A DNA stretch of 64,000 bases from Sesamum alatum (taxonomy: Eukaryota > Streptophyta > Magnoliopsida > Lamiales > Pedaliaceae). The notes below the pieces were generated by a model. That model did not search any database. It saw nothing but the letters and a program-made list of their open reading frames with translations, and was not told the DNA's origin. Each line of letters opens with the position of its first letter. Within the stretch, counting starts at the first letter, position 1. Positions 47,394 to 58,739 of the stretch are shown one piece after another. The stretch is from NCBI GenBank assembly GCA_034509735.1, contig JACGWO010000004.1, positions 25,587,395 to 25,651,394 on the forward strand. Reading direction: 5' to 3'. Both the position numbers and the translations under genes were made by a program.

Positions 47394-50300
47394 TTACAAA
47401 TAGGAAGGATAAAGAAACGCTAGACACTCAATAAGCCTCTTCTTCAGTCCCATACTCCTCAAAAGGCTATCTTCGTCATCTTCATCATCAGATTCACCAT
47501 CTGGTGAGAGGAATGTACCTGCTCCCTGTTGCTGTGCAACAAAAAGATCAACGACTAATTGTATAACATTTGTATCATGTAGGTCATACGTTTGATTGTC
47601 TGTGGCAACTTTTGGAATACGTATGACTTCCTCCATCTGATATGGGACTTCGGTCCCTCGAGTGTCATCAACTAATCTTCATGCCTTGATTTTGCAAATA
47701 ACTTTCCGGTCAGCTTTGTGTCTCTTCATACTCAAGTACTCCGTGTAGTAGACTTGTATTGCTAGTTGCACTAGTACGAATAGTTCATCCTTTTGGTACA
47801 CCTTTTTGAAATTTACATCAACTAGTTGATAACGAGGGTGTATCTTCATACCTCTTACCTGATCGACTCAATGACACTTGAACAAAATAATGTGCATGTC
47901 CGGAATAAGTAGGTAATCCAACTAAATTATCTCTTCCAGTATCCCACAGAAGTCACTATCCGTGTCTGTATATGATGAGCTTTTCACACACACCATAATT
48001 TATAGTTGACTTGCAGACCTTGTGTCGTTTAGTGTGCAAATTATAACCATTGACGAAGTAACACGGGAATGTCGTCACTTCTGCCCTAGGATCCCATGAT
48101 GCAACTTCAACAATTCGTTGTCCGTGTATTTCAATTCGGGTTTCACCTGCAATTCATATAGCAGAGACAAATTATGAACGACCTTGGAAAGTTATGAAAT
48201 AAAATAGGAGGTTTGATACTTACACGACGTTTGAACCAATCCTTGAATTCAGTTGTCATTGGTTGATTAATGATTAAATCCCCCGAATGGTGGTGTTAGA
48301 AGAGTTCATTTAAGAACGACCTATTTTAGAAACAATGATAATTATAAATATAAATATTCCAACTCTCATGATATGAAACAACTATATATACGTATCCATA
48401 CACTTACTCGTAGTATGGCGTGACTACTTCATAATTGCATAGCACGTATTTCTCGATTATTTGAAGTTCTGGACCGCTGAACCACCTCTTCTTTGAGGCT
48501 CTACTTTCTCGGCCAGAATGATTGAAAATGGACCGTTGGATTTGATCGTTGTTGCTCATGAGATCGTCGTTTTGACTGGGTCTACTTCGCTTGCAAAGAA
48601 TGTGCAGCTAAAAGTAGTGGGAAGTGAAAAGCCTGATTTCTTCAACATTGTATGCCTCCACAATTAACGCCTCGACATATGCTTTATTTTTCACCTTCTT
48701 TTTCAAATCACGGAGGAAGTTATTCGTACGAATATTTATTAAAATACAGATGACACCAAAATAATATAAAAAAAAAACTAAATTTTCTTGCGTACTTACC
48801 TCTCAAATGGGTACATCCACCTGTATTGTACGCCCCCCCCCCCCAACATGCGCCTTATATGACAGGTGAACAATTAGGTCCTCCATTGAGTCGAACAAAG
48901 ATGGAGAAAATATTTTCTCGAGGTTGCACATGATGACGGCTACATTGTTTTTCAATCTTGTAGCTTGGTGACATCTAGTGTGGTTGAGCATAGAATCTGG
49001 AATAGAAGGCTCACCTCCGTCAACTCTCTCCACACATGGTCAAGAAGCATTTAATGGAAGACAACCGGAATCAACTTTTACATGAATACATGACAATCAT
49101 GGGTCTTCATGCCGTTCATCCCTAGCTCTTTCATGTCAACGCAACAGGACATGTTAGATTCGTATCCATCAGGAAACCTAAGACAACGAATCCACTCACT
49201 TATCCTTTTCTTCTGGTCCTTCGATAGTGTAATACGGCTTTGGGCATCACGTTTGGTCTCCTTTCGTCCACCTCAAGCTTCGGTCGATTACATATGATCT
49301 TCATGTCCTTCCGTGCATTCAGATTGTCCTTCGTTTTTCCTTTATGTCCATCATGGTATTGAATACATTGTCAAATACATTATTCTCAATGTGCATAATA
49401 TCAAGATTGTGCCGTATCATATGTGTCCCCTAGTACTCAAGCTTTCAAAAGATGCTTTTCTTCCTCCACTTGTGCTCGATACCGAAACTTTCTGGGACAG
49501 TCAACGGTTGTTCGGCTGCAACACTAAATGCATTATCATGGGCTCGGATTTTCTCTCCAGTCAGCCTCAGACGTGCACCCTTCCTTTCTAATTAATTTTT
49601 AGTGAAAGCTTTTTTATTCCTGCAGTACGAATGGTCCGGGGGAGAAAACTGCCTACGGCAGTCAAAATAGCTTGCCTTCCTACCGAGCTGCAAATGGAAT
49701 GCCCGTGTGTTCTCAATACAAACTAGACACCCTATAACACCGGTGGTACTCCATCCAGACGCCATCCCATAAGCGGGTAGGTCGTTCACTGTCCACATAA
49801 ATGCGACGCACATCATGAATGCCTAGTTCATGACATTGTCGTACATCCGTACACCCACATGCCATAAATTCTGCAACTCCTCGATCAACGACTCCAGGTA
49901 CATATTGATTAGACACTTGGGATTGGAAGGGCCAGGGATCACCATTGTGAGGAACATATACTCAGACTTCATGCACATTCTCGATGGAAAATTGCACTGT
50001 GTAAGTATAACAGGCCAACATGAGTAAATAAGACCACATTGCCCGTGCGGTGCGAACCCACCCGTGCACAACCCCAGTCTAATATTATGGGACTCAGCTG
50101 CAAAATTGGGATTTTTTCGATCGAAATGTATCCAAGCCTCTGAATCGGAAAGGATGACATATGGATCACTCCTCCGTTTGATGGTTGGCATGCCACGTCA
50201 TGTGCTCGACAGTCGTTTATGAAGTATACAACCTCTACAGCCGAAGGGTAAGCGACAAGTGCCCAAGAATGGCATACGGGGCCTTCTTGTGGCTAGGATT

Positions 50301-51161
50301 TTCGCTCCTTGGTCGGCTTGTACCTAACTTCTCCACAAAACTTGCAGTAGTCCAGATGAATGTCGTCATTCTAGTACAACATGCAACGGTTTTACACACA
50401 TCAATCTTCTCAACAGATAGACCCAAGTCTCTTATCAATTTCTTTGTACTGTAGTAATCGAGGGGAAAAGTGTGATCGCGAACATTATATGATCAACCAA
50501 CTGGCACAGTCGATCATATATTCACTCAAAAAATCCCTCGCTGCCTTGGTATCCATCGAAGTAGCAATCGAACCCAACTGAGATTGGGTGCAACTGTTCC
50601 ACAATGGTTGATCGGCAGCATGCACTATATAAAAAAAACGATTTGACAACCCAGACACATAATCATAGGGCCCCCGCTATAATATGAACTAGGCCCAAAT
50701 TAGAAGGACAAGACCTCGTACCATCATTAGGCACACTCTCTTGGTTGAAAGCCGGCCCAACGGCATCGAAAACCATCCTATCTACGCCCAATCCATATGT
50801 GCCGCATCACCCAATGCATACTATCCTCCTCCTGAACGGCTGGAGTTTGCTACTACTGCATGGGGGGCGCAGTCACGATAGCAAAGTACTCCTCCATCTT
50901 CTTCTCGCTATGGAAGTCTAATTATAATACTCTGGCATAAACCCTTTAATACACAAGTCGAAATTTACCTCGTCCGGTGTTTCGAAATTTTCATTTTTGC
51001 ACTTCCGATATGGACACTTAATATTTTCGCCGTCCATGTATGCACACTGAGACTTGGCCCATTCAAGAAATGCAGTAACACCATCCTCAAACTCTAGCAT
51101 CACACCCAGCAGGTTCCTATGATACATCCATCTCCTCAAATATCTTAACATGATGAGTAGT

Positions 51162-51205
<44 letters not shown>

Positions 51206-51277
51206 TATTACGCACATGCAATCGACAAAAGTGATAAGGAGAACAAATATATATACAACCATTTTAACTGCGTGCAT
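47394..51277 (-). pseudogene. CACTA transposase, TNP2-like, decayed
   Basis: Read leftward from about 51151. A transposase-associated domain comes first (RRWMYHRNL, FLEWAKSQ, IKCPYRKCKN, LCIKGFMPEYY; about 50918-51151). Next come MIRDLGLSVEKID (50438) and the TNP2/Transposase_21 core (NIRLGLCTGGFAPHG, YSCWPVILTQCN, MFLTMVIPGPSNP; 50191-49823), continued by FMWTVNDLPAYGMASGWST (about 49800). GMKTHDCHVFM lies near 49080, followed by a DUF4218-like part (CNLEKIFSPSLFDSMEDL; about 48900). A DUF4216-like C-terminal part (about 48440-47640) precedes an acidic tail (SDDEDDED, 47394-47636). Several frame changes and stops occur, including a run of 12 C at 48833-48844. En/Spm TNP2 proteins bind the terminal repeats and cut DNA. 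This copy is dead. Confidence 0.88.
51157..51206. repeat. (CA)n(TA)n microsatellite
   Basis: About 13 CA units followed by about 10 TA units, upstream of the transposase start on the minus strand. Confidence 0.92.
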
Positions 51278-51429
51278 TTTAATCGACCAGAAAGGGTTTC
51301 AAGTTGTTACCTGAACAAAATAGTTTCAAAGATCAAAGAAAATTAAATGAAGATTGAAGATATTTCATTTATATGCATAAGAATGCAAGAGAGAGAGTGA
51401 GAAGAAATGAAATGAAGTGAACGTATATA

Positions 51430-52187
51430 TTAAAAATTTTAGAACGGAAATCATAATGGTCGTTGAAACTCCATAATTGGCCGTTAGAATATAGCCGTTG
51501 CACTAGATTTAGGAACGACAAATGGAACCGAAAATCATTAAAATTTAGCCGTTGTAGTGTATTTGGAACGAGTATTGTAATATATCAACTTCTATCTACA
51601 GAAACCGTTCCAAATTATAACATCAATTGGAACGGTAACTGAAATACAAAAATAACCGTTGCAATCTAGCTGTTGTGTTGCTTTTGAAATGGTTCTTGTA
51701 GTACAAATTTTTCTATCTACGAAGGCCGTGGATAATTGTAAATTAGGTATGAACAGTTCTTGCACACAAAGTAAATTTGACAAGTACCACAATTAGGAAT
51801 GGTAATTGTATCACAACTTTCTTTAGGACAAAACTCGTCTCAAATTGTATTTCTTTTTGGAACAGTCTTTTCCACATTCCCCTTTTGCAGTGGCTTGTCG
51901 GGGTGATATTTGGAACTACTGTCATTTTCCATCCACAGGCCGTTCCAACTGCCAAACAAGTGTTCCAACATGTGACACAAATTTTTTCTGTTGCATTTTT
52001 GGAATGGGTATTGGATGAAAATTTGTGACACAAAGGTTGGCACGGTAATTGTAACGATGATGCCGTTCCAATGTGCTTGAATTTAGCATAACACGAATGT
52101 GACATTAGCAATGGGTTTCCATTCCTCAAGAGTTCCTATGGCCGTTCTAATTTGGATTGGGATTTGGAATGGTCACCTTATCCGCAC
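51430..52187. repeat. CACTA right subterminal repeats
   Basis: Dense ggaacggt/accgttcc words, in both orientations, as at the left end. This is the 5' (promoter) side of the minus-strand transposase gene. Confidence 0.75.
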
Positions 52188-52210
52188 CAATTCCCGCATT
52201 TTTTGTAGTT

Positions 52211-52308
52211 ATTACAACTACAATCTTATGGAGTGTACTTATAATTTTAGAAAAGATAAAAGGTATTAATTTAGACCTTATTTTCAGGGGATCTCGATGT
52301 AATTTACC
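52211..52308. mobile_element. Right half of a foldback MITE split by CACTA
   Basis: Begins with the second att of the CACTA target duplication and ends 'ggatctcgatgtaatttacc', a family F arm. It completes the half at 32225-32266. Confidence 0.55.
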
Positions 52309-52319
52309 TAATAAGAATA

Positions 52320-53018
52320 ATGAACCTTAAGAAATTGTTATTAGCCTTGGTTTCTTTAATACTAGTCGCCGTGGTATGCAATTCTTGTATACATATAATA
52401 AATATTTTTTTTATTTTTTAAAATATCTAAACCAACAAATCACATTTAATAAAAGAACAAAAGAACAACAGAAAACCAACTTAAGGTATTATCGACAGAA
52501 CAAAAAATTGATGCAGTGGTGTAAAAATGATGTGGAACACTTTTGTAAAAAAGAATTAGTAATTACCATTAAATTTTAAAATTATCTAGTTAGGAGTATA
52601 ATTGTCATACTTAAAAATTGGTGTGACGGTTTCATTAATTGTCGTTTGTGAGTGTAGAGGGTCTTTTTTTTTCTATTAACTAGACATCGTTGCACGCCAT
52701 CCCTACGTGCATATAAACTAGTATTGCACACTTTAAAGTTATTGTAAATAAAAAAAGATATATATAAACCAACACATTACATGTAAAAAAAGAAAGAAAA
52801 GGAAAGAAAACTAACTTAGGGGTATTATCAGTATAACTAAAAAATTGGTGCCACAGTGTCATAAACCTCCATTTTTGAGTGAGAAAAGCCTTTTAGTTTT
52901 ATATTAGTATAGATATAGATATACTAGTTGTCATGGTAAATCATCCTTGCGTGCATATAATAAATAATCTTTCACGTTTGAAAATATATTATAAATAAAA
53001 ATTAAATATATAAATCAA
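52320..53018. repeat. Degenerate tandem repeat units (A, A', start of A'')
   Basis: Unit A (about 52360-52680) and A' (52681-52925) share in order 'gtcgccgtgg/catcgttgca', 'gtgcatataataaata', 'aaaccaaca.attacat', 'aaaaccaacttaaggtatta' and 'agtgtagagg'. A third unit starts at 52926 and resumes at 55167 beyond the LTR element. Unit length is about 250-320 bp. The class is not recognised. Confidence 0.55.
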
Positions 53019-53424
53019 TGTTGGTACGGAAAATAGTTGGGGGAGCAATTATAATATAAGTAATTACACTATAGTATAAGTGTTTTTTTTTCCTTCTCCC
53101 CCTGTCTCAATGAGAAGTGTGGCATGTTTATACTAATATAATCTAAACATAATTTAGGTAAGTAAGGATAAAGTACTACTTTACCCCTCACCTACTCTCA
53201 TTACACGTCTAGGATCAATTAACTAGGATCACTTCAATAATTCGCTACATCCACATCGATTTGGTAAGTCAACCTTTCTTTTTTCTTCTGATTTCTTTCC
53301 TTATTTGACGCCTTCCTTTCTAGTAAAGTCAACCTTTCCTTTTCTCGTTCAAAATCTTTACTTCTTCAGCACCTTCATTTTCAGGAGACGAGCTTTCCTT
53401 TTTTGGTTGTTCTTTCCTCCATCA
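53019..53424 (-). repeat. 3' LTR of the small element
   Basis: Starts tgttggtacgg and ends ctttcctccatca on the + strand. Shared landmarks with the other LTR are 'gtaaagtcaacctttc', 'ttgacgcctt/ttgacacctt' and 'gacgagctttcc'. Confidence 0.75.
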
Positions 53425-53429
53425 GCAGC

Positions 53430-54636
53430 CTCAAATTCCTGAATATCCTTAGAATATTTTGTACGACTTCGGCGCATTTTATGCGTCTCAAAGAAGCTCA
53501 TTTGTAATTGGATACGGGGCGATTCCACCCAATAACCACTTTATAAGTGTAGCCAATTCGACTTCTAGCACCACTAACAAATCCTCCGAGAATTCCAGCC
53601 ACAATAATAAGAGTAGCCAATAATTTTTTTACTTTTTTGAGCCTTTTTTTACTTTGGAATTTTGGGCGGATAATATTCCCTAACCACATAAGAGTGAAGA
53701 GGCCCCGATGATAAGGAAACCAACATAATATTGCCATTTGCTCCTACAACGGGGGCGAACACCATATTTAGGAGAAGGCCAGAAGTCCATATAGATAACA
53801 AGCGGTGGATATCAAGAATAAAAATAGTGTGCATCCAGTGTAAAAGGCCCAAATCAAGAGTAACTCTTTCATGAGTCCACCGTTTACTCCCTTTTTCATA
53901 ATGAAGAATTCTTGACTCAATGAATGTGGAATTCCCCTAAATAATGAGGCAATGGCGTGAGCATCTATCAGAGATAATTCTTGGAGTTTCTGCGGCCACG
54001 ACTTTGAAGCCAAAAGAAACTAAATAGGTTGTGCACATGAAAGTTGACCAGCCACGCGAATAGAGGTAAAACCCTTCAATACTTTCAAATAATGAGTTGA
54101 TCTCCACTTATTTGAATTGGACTGATACTCAGCAAATTGATTCAATGGAATTGTAGCTCCCATTAATGACTTTGTCTATCCACAAAGTTGAAGGAATCCT
54201 TTATTGTCTGAGGCAAAGTGAGTCTGCTACAAATTAAATTTTTCCTTCACCTGAAACAGAGAAATTATAAATTAATGAGAATAAATTGAACTATTGTTCC
54301 AGACATAAAGATAGTGGTAATAAGAGAATAAAGAGAGGAAATCTTTGGAAATAATGGTCGAAAGTTGGCGTGCGAGGAAAGAATGCCCCTCGCCGGACTG
54401 TCCACCAAAGTAGATGATGGTGGTTTGCCGGCCTGGGTTGCAGAGGCGGCGGCGGTCGGAGCAGAAAACTGAAGCATATCTAAGGGGGATGACTGGCGGT
54501 CTGCAGGCGATTGCCAGTGCATGGTGTACCGGATGATGACACGCACGACAACTTCACGTAGATCAGCGGATGGCGATCCGATCGGCAGGGCGCGTGGCCG
54601 GAGACGTGTCGAAAAATATTTCCGGTGGCCGTGCAA
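53430..54636 (-). pseudogene. Unrecognised gene-like sequence inside the small LTR element
   Basis: I do not recognise the product. From 54636 leftward, 100 codons of Arg/Pro/Ser/Ala-rich sequence (RYTMHWQSPADRQ, AAASATQAGKPPSS) have no upstream ATG. Near 54250 a pyrimidine tract and CAG resemble a splice acceptor. From about 54010 to 53500 three frames in turn give hydrophobic stretches (LLLIWAFYTGCTLFLFLIS; KKLLATLIIVAGILGGFVSG) that look like membrane segments, separated by frame changes. No gag, protease or reverse transcriptase motif is present. It may be a captured host gene fragment for a membrane protein, or a highly degraded internal region. Confidence 0.35.
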
Positions 54637-54717
54637 TGGCTATGCGGCAAAGTATTGTACTAACGGAATGAATCTAGGTTTTTAGGAGATTTCAAGCACT
54701 CAAGAGAAAAATCTTAG

Positions 54718-54736
54718 TTCCCACAGACAGCGTTAA
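54718..54736 (-). other. Primer-binding site of the small LTR element (Tat type)
   Basis: The minus strand reads TTAACGCTGTCTGTGGGAA. It matches the TGGCGCCGTCTGTGGGAA PBS of the Tat element at 62281-62299 except for changes that include GG to AA. It lies two bases from the LTR. Confidence 0.7.
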
Positions 54737-54738
54737 TT

Positions 54739-55161
54739 CGATAGTACAAAAAATAGTCGGGGGGGGGGGGGGGAGATACTAGAATAATATAACAATTACA
54801 TCATAATATATGTCTCTTTTTTTTGTTTCATCCCGCTTCTTCAATGAGAATTGTGACATATTTATATTAATACAATCAAACTATTATTTAGGTAGCTAAG
54901 GGTAAAGTACTAATTTATCCCTCACCTACCCCCATTGCACGGCTAAGATTATTTGACTAGGGTCATTTCAATAATTTGCTACATCAACATTGATTTGACA
55001 AGTCAACCTTTTCTTTTTCTTCTGATTTCTTTTCTTGTTTGACACCTTCCTTTCTGGTAAAGTCAACTTTTCATTTTCTCTTTCAAAATCTTTTCTTTTT
55101 CAGCAATTTCCTTTTCGGGAATGACGAGCTTTCCCTTTTTGGTTGTTTCTTTCCTCCATCA
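54739..55161 (-). repeat. 5' LTR of the small element
   Basis: 423 bp. It holds a 15-G run at 54759-54773 where the other LTR has a short gttggggga. It ends ctttcctccatca before the atcaa duplication. Confidence 0.75.
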
Positions 55162-55166
55162 ATCAA

Positions 55167-55325
55167 CATATCACATTTCACAAAAAAAAAGAAAAAAAAT
55201 ATGTAATGATAAAAATTAATTTGGAGGTATTTTCGATAAAAAAAAATATTACGTTATCACAAATAGGCATTTATGAATTAAAAAAGCCTTTCATTTGTAT
55301 TAGTACAGATGTAGGCATGGTATGA
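55167..55325. repeat. Remainder of degenerate unit A''
   Basis: 'caacatatcacatttcac', 'attaatttggaggtatttt' and 'cctttcatttgtattagta' follow the same order as in 52430-52680 and 52770-52920. Confidence 0.5.
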
Positions 55326-55687
55326 GTTAAATCAACGCCCATTACAACTCATTTAAGCCAAACACATCACATGTGACCAAGGTTTGTGGTTGATCTAGAA
55401 GGAATCGATTTTCTCCCCTTTCTACCATTCCTAGCTAGTCAAGGGCTTTTATTACCTGCCAAACCTAGATACTGTATACTATTATGTTCTTTAATAATGT
55501 TCAAAAAGTTTCCCCTAAATTAATAATAATAATGTTAAAAAAGTATGGGCATCATTCAATGAAAATTTCGTATCTTTTCTTCTAAATTGATATTATCTAT
55601 TTTCTAATTTTATATTTATATATATGCTATATATATATATACACAAAGCATAATATAAGACTAGTTTGTAATCACTACAAAAGAAAG

Positions 55688-56163
55688 GTTAATTACATTT
55701 AGACCCCTTCTAAAAATGTAAAATTACACTTCCCCTAAAGAAATTTTGAAATTATACTTACACCTCCTCCAAGATTCTCCGTTTACACCTGACCCCATTA
55801 CATGAGAGTTTGGATGAAAAATATTTACGTCAACAAAAACATACATATATTTTTAATTTTACCCCTCATTTAACATTCTTAAGTATATTTTTGTACTTAT
55901 AAGGGGATAATCTAATGAATCTATATAGAGAGAGTGATGTTAACATTATTATATTTTTCCGTTATAATTACAAAATTATTTCATGGGGATGTCAAATGAG
56001 GGGTACAATTAAAAATTTATGTAATATTTTTTTGCTGACGTCAATATTTTTCCTCAAAATCCTAACGAAAGGGGGTCAGGTGTAAAGGGTGTAAGTAATT
56101 TTGAAACTTCTTTCGGGGAAAGTGTAATTTTACATTTTTAGAGGGGGTCTAAGAGTAATTAAC
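55688..56163. mobile_element. Foldback element with 75-bp arms (family F-like)
   Basis: The left arm gttaattacatttagacccc and the reverse complement of the right arm, gttaattactcttagacccc, remain paired for about 75 bases through 'aaaaatgtaaaattacactt'. The spacer also shows inverted order ('acctgaccccatta' against 'gggggtcaggtgta'). The whole 476-bp element is close to a perfect hairpin. Confidence 0.8.
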
Positions 56164-56189
56164 TCCCAGAAAAAGAAGTTAAAATATCA

Positions 56190-56400
56190 GAATTTTTCTT
56201 TTATTACTGTAACGATTTGCATATATATTTTAAGTAGGTACAATTAGTGATAATAAAATTATGCATAAAATTATCATTATAAATAATTAGTGACGCATGT
56301 ATAGTGACAATCTAATGACAACAAATATAATCATCATTATATTTGTGTTGTTGTTAGACATACGTCATGAATTATTAATAGTGATAACTTAATACACAAT
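56190..56400. mobile_element. MITE-like element (family C), copy
   Basis: Shares 'aattagtgata', 'aaaattatgcataa', 'tatagtgacaatctaatgac' and 'acaacaaat' with 2100-2280. The ends are not resolved. Confidence 0.45.
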
Positions 56401-56536
56401 TATTGTGGCCTTGCAAATTAGTTGAGTCTAAGTCAAACTTTTAAACTATACAAACTTAAGCAAAATCATAAATTGGAGCTTACCATTTAGAATATTAAAA
56501 TGTTAATATATGTCATAATGAAGAAATATTGTCATA

Positions 56537-56537
<1 letters not shown>

Positions 56538-56570
<33 letters not shown>

Positions 56571-56584
56571 GTTATTATTATTAG
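56538..56584. repeat. (ATT)n microsatellite
   Basis: About 15 ATT/TTA units with one G interruption. Confidence 0.95.
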
Positions 56585-56614
56585 AATCACAATTTTTTTA
56601 GTAAGAACGACTCC

Positions 56615-56885
56615 AAGAATATGGCTTTTCACCATAGTTAATTAACATAGTTAAAAATAAAAAATCACAGCGAATACTAATTAACTACGGGTGCACAATG
56701 ATATTCAGTCGTTATCTTTGTACGCGAGGCTAAAATATTTGCAATAACTAATTACCGTGACAAATATTTTTTGGCCATAGGTAAAACCATAACGAATGTT
56801 GATTAAGTGTTGTCAACAGTTAAGTTTTTGTATCAATCTTATTTGATCGTGGTAGATATTATTCATTTATTATGGTTTTTAATAA
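56615..56885. mobile_element. MITE (family B), copy 1
   Basis: 'ctaattaactacgggtgcac', 'ggctaaaatatttgcaat' and 'ttggccataggtaaaaccat' recur in the same order in the reverse complement of 62980-63253. It is non-coding, and the ends are uncertain. Confidence 0.55.
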
Positions 56886-56889
56886 TCAT

Positions 56890-57835
56890 TTTTTTTTTTG
56901 TACTGAACAACATAAATAATTATATATATATATATATATTATTTCTATTATCATTAACTAAGTAATAGATTGAAGTAAAATATATAAAAGGGCAGCAAAC
57001 AAGATAAAAAAGGGCAAGCTTTCAAATACCTTTGACTTTGATGGGCTGAAGCTCAATTAATGACATAGCACGCCCACACACACACACAGTCGAGCTAACT
57101 CGCCTCAGCTTAAAGTGTCCAAATTTAATAACAAATAAGAAATCAATAAATGCAATATTTTCAACTGGAAAATTTTGAAACGGCTTCTAAGAAAAGTAAG
57201 TTCCATTAATTTAACCAAACCACTTATATACATATATCAAATCAAATTTAACATGCAAGAATTGAAGCGTCACTGTCCGCAAAAACGCTCGTATTTAATT
57301 ATCACCCAATATTTTGTTATAAAATATATAATATATATATCATATTTTCTTGTATATATTTATAAATATTTTCTTAAATAAAATAATTCATATAATTTTT
57401 GTAAATCGTATATACCAAATAAAATAAAATAAAAAGTAAGAGAGTTGAAAAGGAAATTAATCCAATAGTTTGTAGTCAAAATGTGTCCAATATTATACAC
57501 ACGTACGCTTACATCATGGTAAATCAATTATTGAGCACAAAAGTAAAGATTCAGCTCCCCCAGCCCATAACACATGTTGGAAATTAAAGTCAGTTCAAAC
57601 CCTGGATTTGTGGCTAATAAATTTCAGAAACATCAAGTCAAGCAGCAGAAAGTTATTGTTTCTCATTTAAAATCAGACTATACATATTATGAAGCATTAT
57701 AACTGGTTCGGCCACCTACCTAGTTAATAGTTATTGACAATTTTTGTAAGTACATTATTTCAAATTTGGACATATAGTTTGGGAGAGCACTCCCCATGTG
57801 AAGCATATTTTCCCTCAGAAAAATTAATGACTTAC
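56890..57835. other. AT-rich intergenic DNA
   Basis: (TA)n at 56920-56939 and a short (CA)n at 57075-57088. No gene recognised. Confidence 0.5.
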
Positions 57836-58324
57836 TGATGCGGGTGGCGGTAACAATTTTTTGCTGAGGTCAATGCTCGTGATCTCGATCTATCACCCAG
57901 AGTTGAATGGTAGTTGAGAAGAGAAAGCACATCAGGCTAGTTGGGATGGTTCCCGACGAAAACCTTCCGATACTTAAGTCAGCTCAAGTCCGAGATGGTA
58001 AAATTGTGATTTCAGTAGTAAAGTAGGTCGAATGTAATAAATAAGTCTTACCATCAATACGGTGGAGTTGGAGTATTTATAGAGCCAAACATATGTACTT
58101 GCTTGGTCCACGTGGCTTCATCTCATGACCTAAGCTGTCAGATGATAAATGGTCTAGATCTCGGGTCTTCTAGGGCGGGTCTCACCCCGGGTCATGGATC
58201 CGAGTCGGGTTGCATTACCCAACCCGACTGCGTTGTGCGCAGATCTTCAGACTCATATGTAATTTTGCCCCATTTTCAGAGCTATTTGTGTCTTTTTATT
58301 GGGAAATGGGGTACACCCTTATCA
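57836..58324 (-). repeat. 3' LTR of the Tat element
   Basis: On the minus strand TGATAAGGGTG...CCGCATCA. TATA-like ctataaatactcc lies on the minus strand at 58075-58082, and the purine-rich aagaagtaggggac (58328-58341) precedes the LTR. Confidence 0.88.
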
Positions 58325-58739
58325 TTAGTCCCCTACTTCTTGTAGTGTTAAGGTTATTACACTGGAAGAAGTTGAACAGGCACCATGTGTCGCGTGTTCT
58401 TGCTATTATGACTATCTTCCCATTTCTGATAATTTGGGAAGTCATTTGCCTATTTTTCCGAATCTTCTACCTCGACCTCTCATGGCGGGGTTTAACTTGG
58501 AAAATCTTTTTAGATTTATTCTACCTCGACCTCCTGGGGTCAAGCTCAACTTGGAGATCTTTTCCACATTTTTCAGCTCTTATTTTTTTTTTCAGATAAT
58601 AATGCAAACTCGAGGGCAGCATGTGACCTTCTTGAAGATAAATATTTTTAAGATAATAACGCGGCCTCATGAGAGGTATGCGACCTTATTGGAGATAAAT
58701 CTTTTTCAGATTTGAGCTTGGGGTTTTTAGAACGAATTA

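Larger units (their letters stand above)
32267..52210 (-). mobile_element. CACTA (En/Spm) transposon, with nested insertions
   Basis: A 19.9-kb span, about 9.4 kb without its two insertions. The left end cacttttaaaaaatgctaga and the reverse complement of the right end, aactacaaaaaatgcgggaa, are imperfect terminal inverted repeats (CACTA class, each with changes in the first bases). att flanks both sides as a 3-bp target duplication. Both subterminal regions are packed with ggaacggt motifs in both orientations. It carries a TNP2-like transposase pseudogene (47394-51277) and a second, spliced ORF (33243-34052), both on the minus strand. Both genes are broken, so the element is defective. Exact ends are inferred from the repeats and the duplication. 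Confidence 0.8.
53019..55161 (-). mobile_element. Small LTR element with non-retroviral interior
   Basis: A 2143-bp insertion between two atcaa copies (53014-53018 and 55162-55166). Terminal direct repeats of 406 and 423 bp (TG...CA on the + strand) are about 80-85% identical by eye, so it is old. On the minus strand the right repeat is followed by a degraded Tat-type PBS (54718-54736), giving a minus orientation. The 1.31-kb interior holds no gag or pol motif. It carries minus-strand sequence with gene-like composition. A non-autonomous retroelement that picked up foreign sequence is the simplest reading. Confidence 0.75.

Noticed and set aside
48833..54773. Runs of 12 C (48833-48844) and 15 G (54759-54773) as possible functional motifs
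   Set aside because: Each lies in a decayed element and differs from its paralogous sequence. Homopolymer expansion or a sequencing-length error is more likely.
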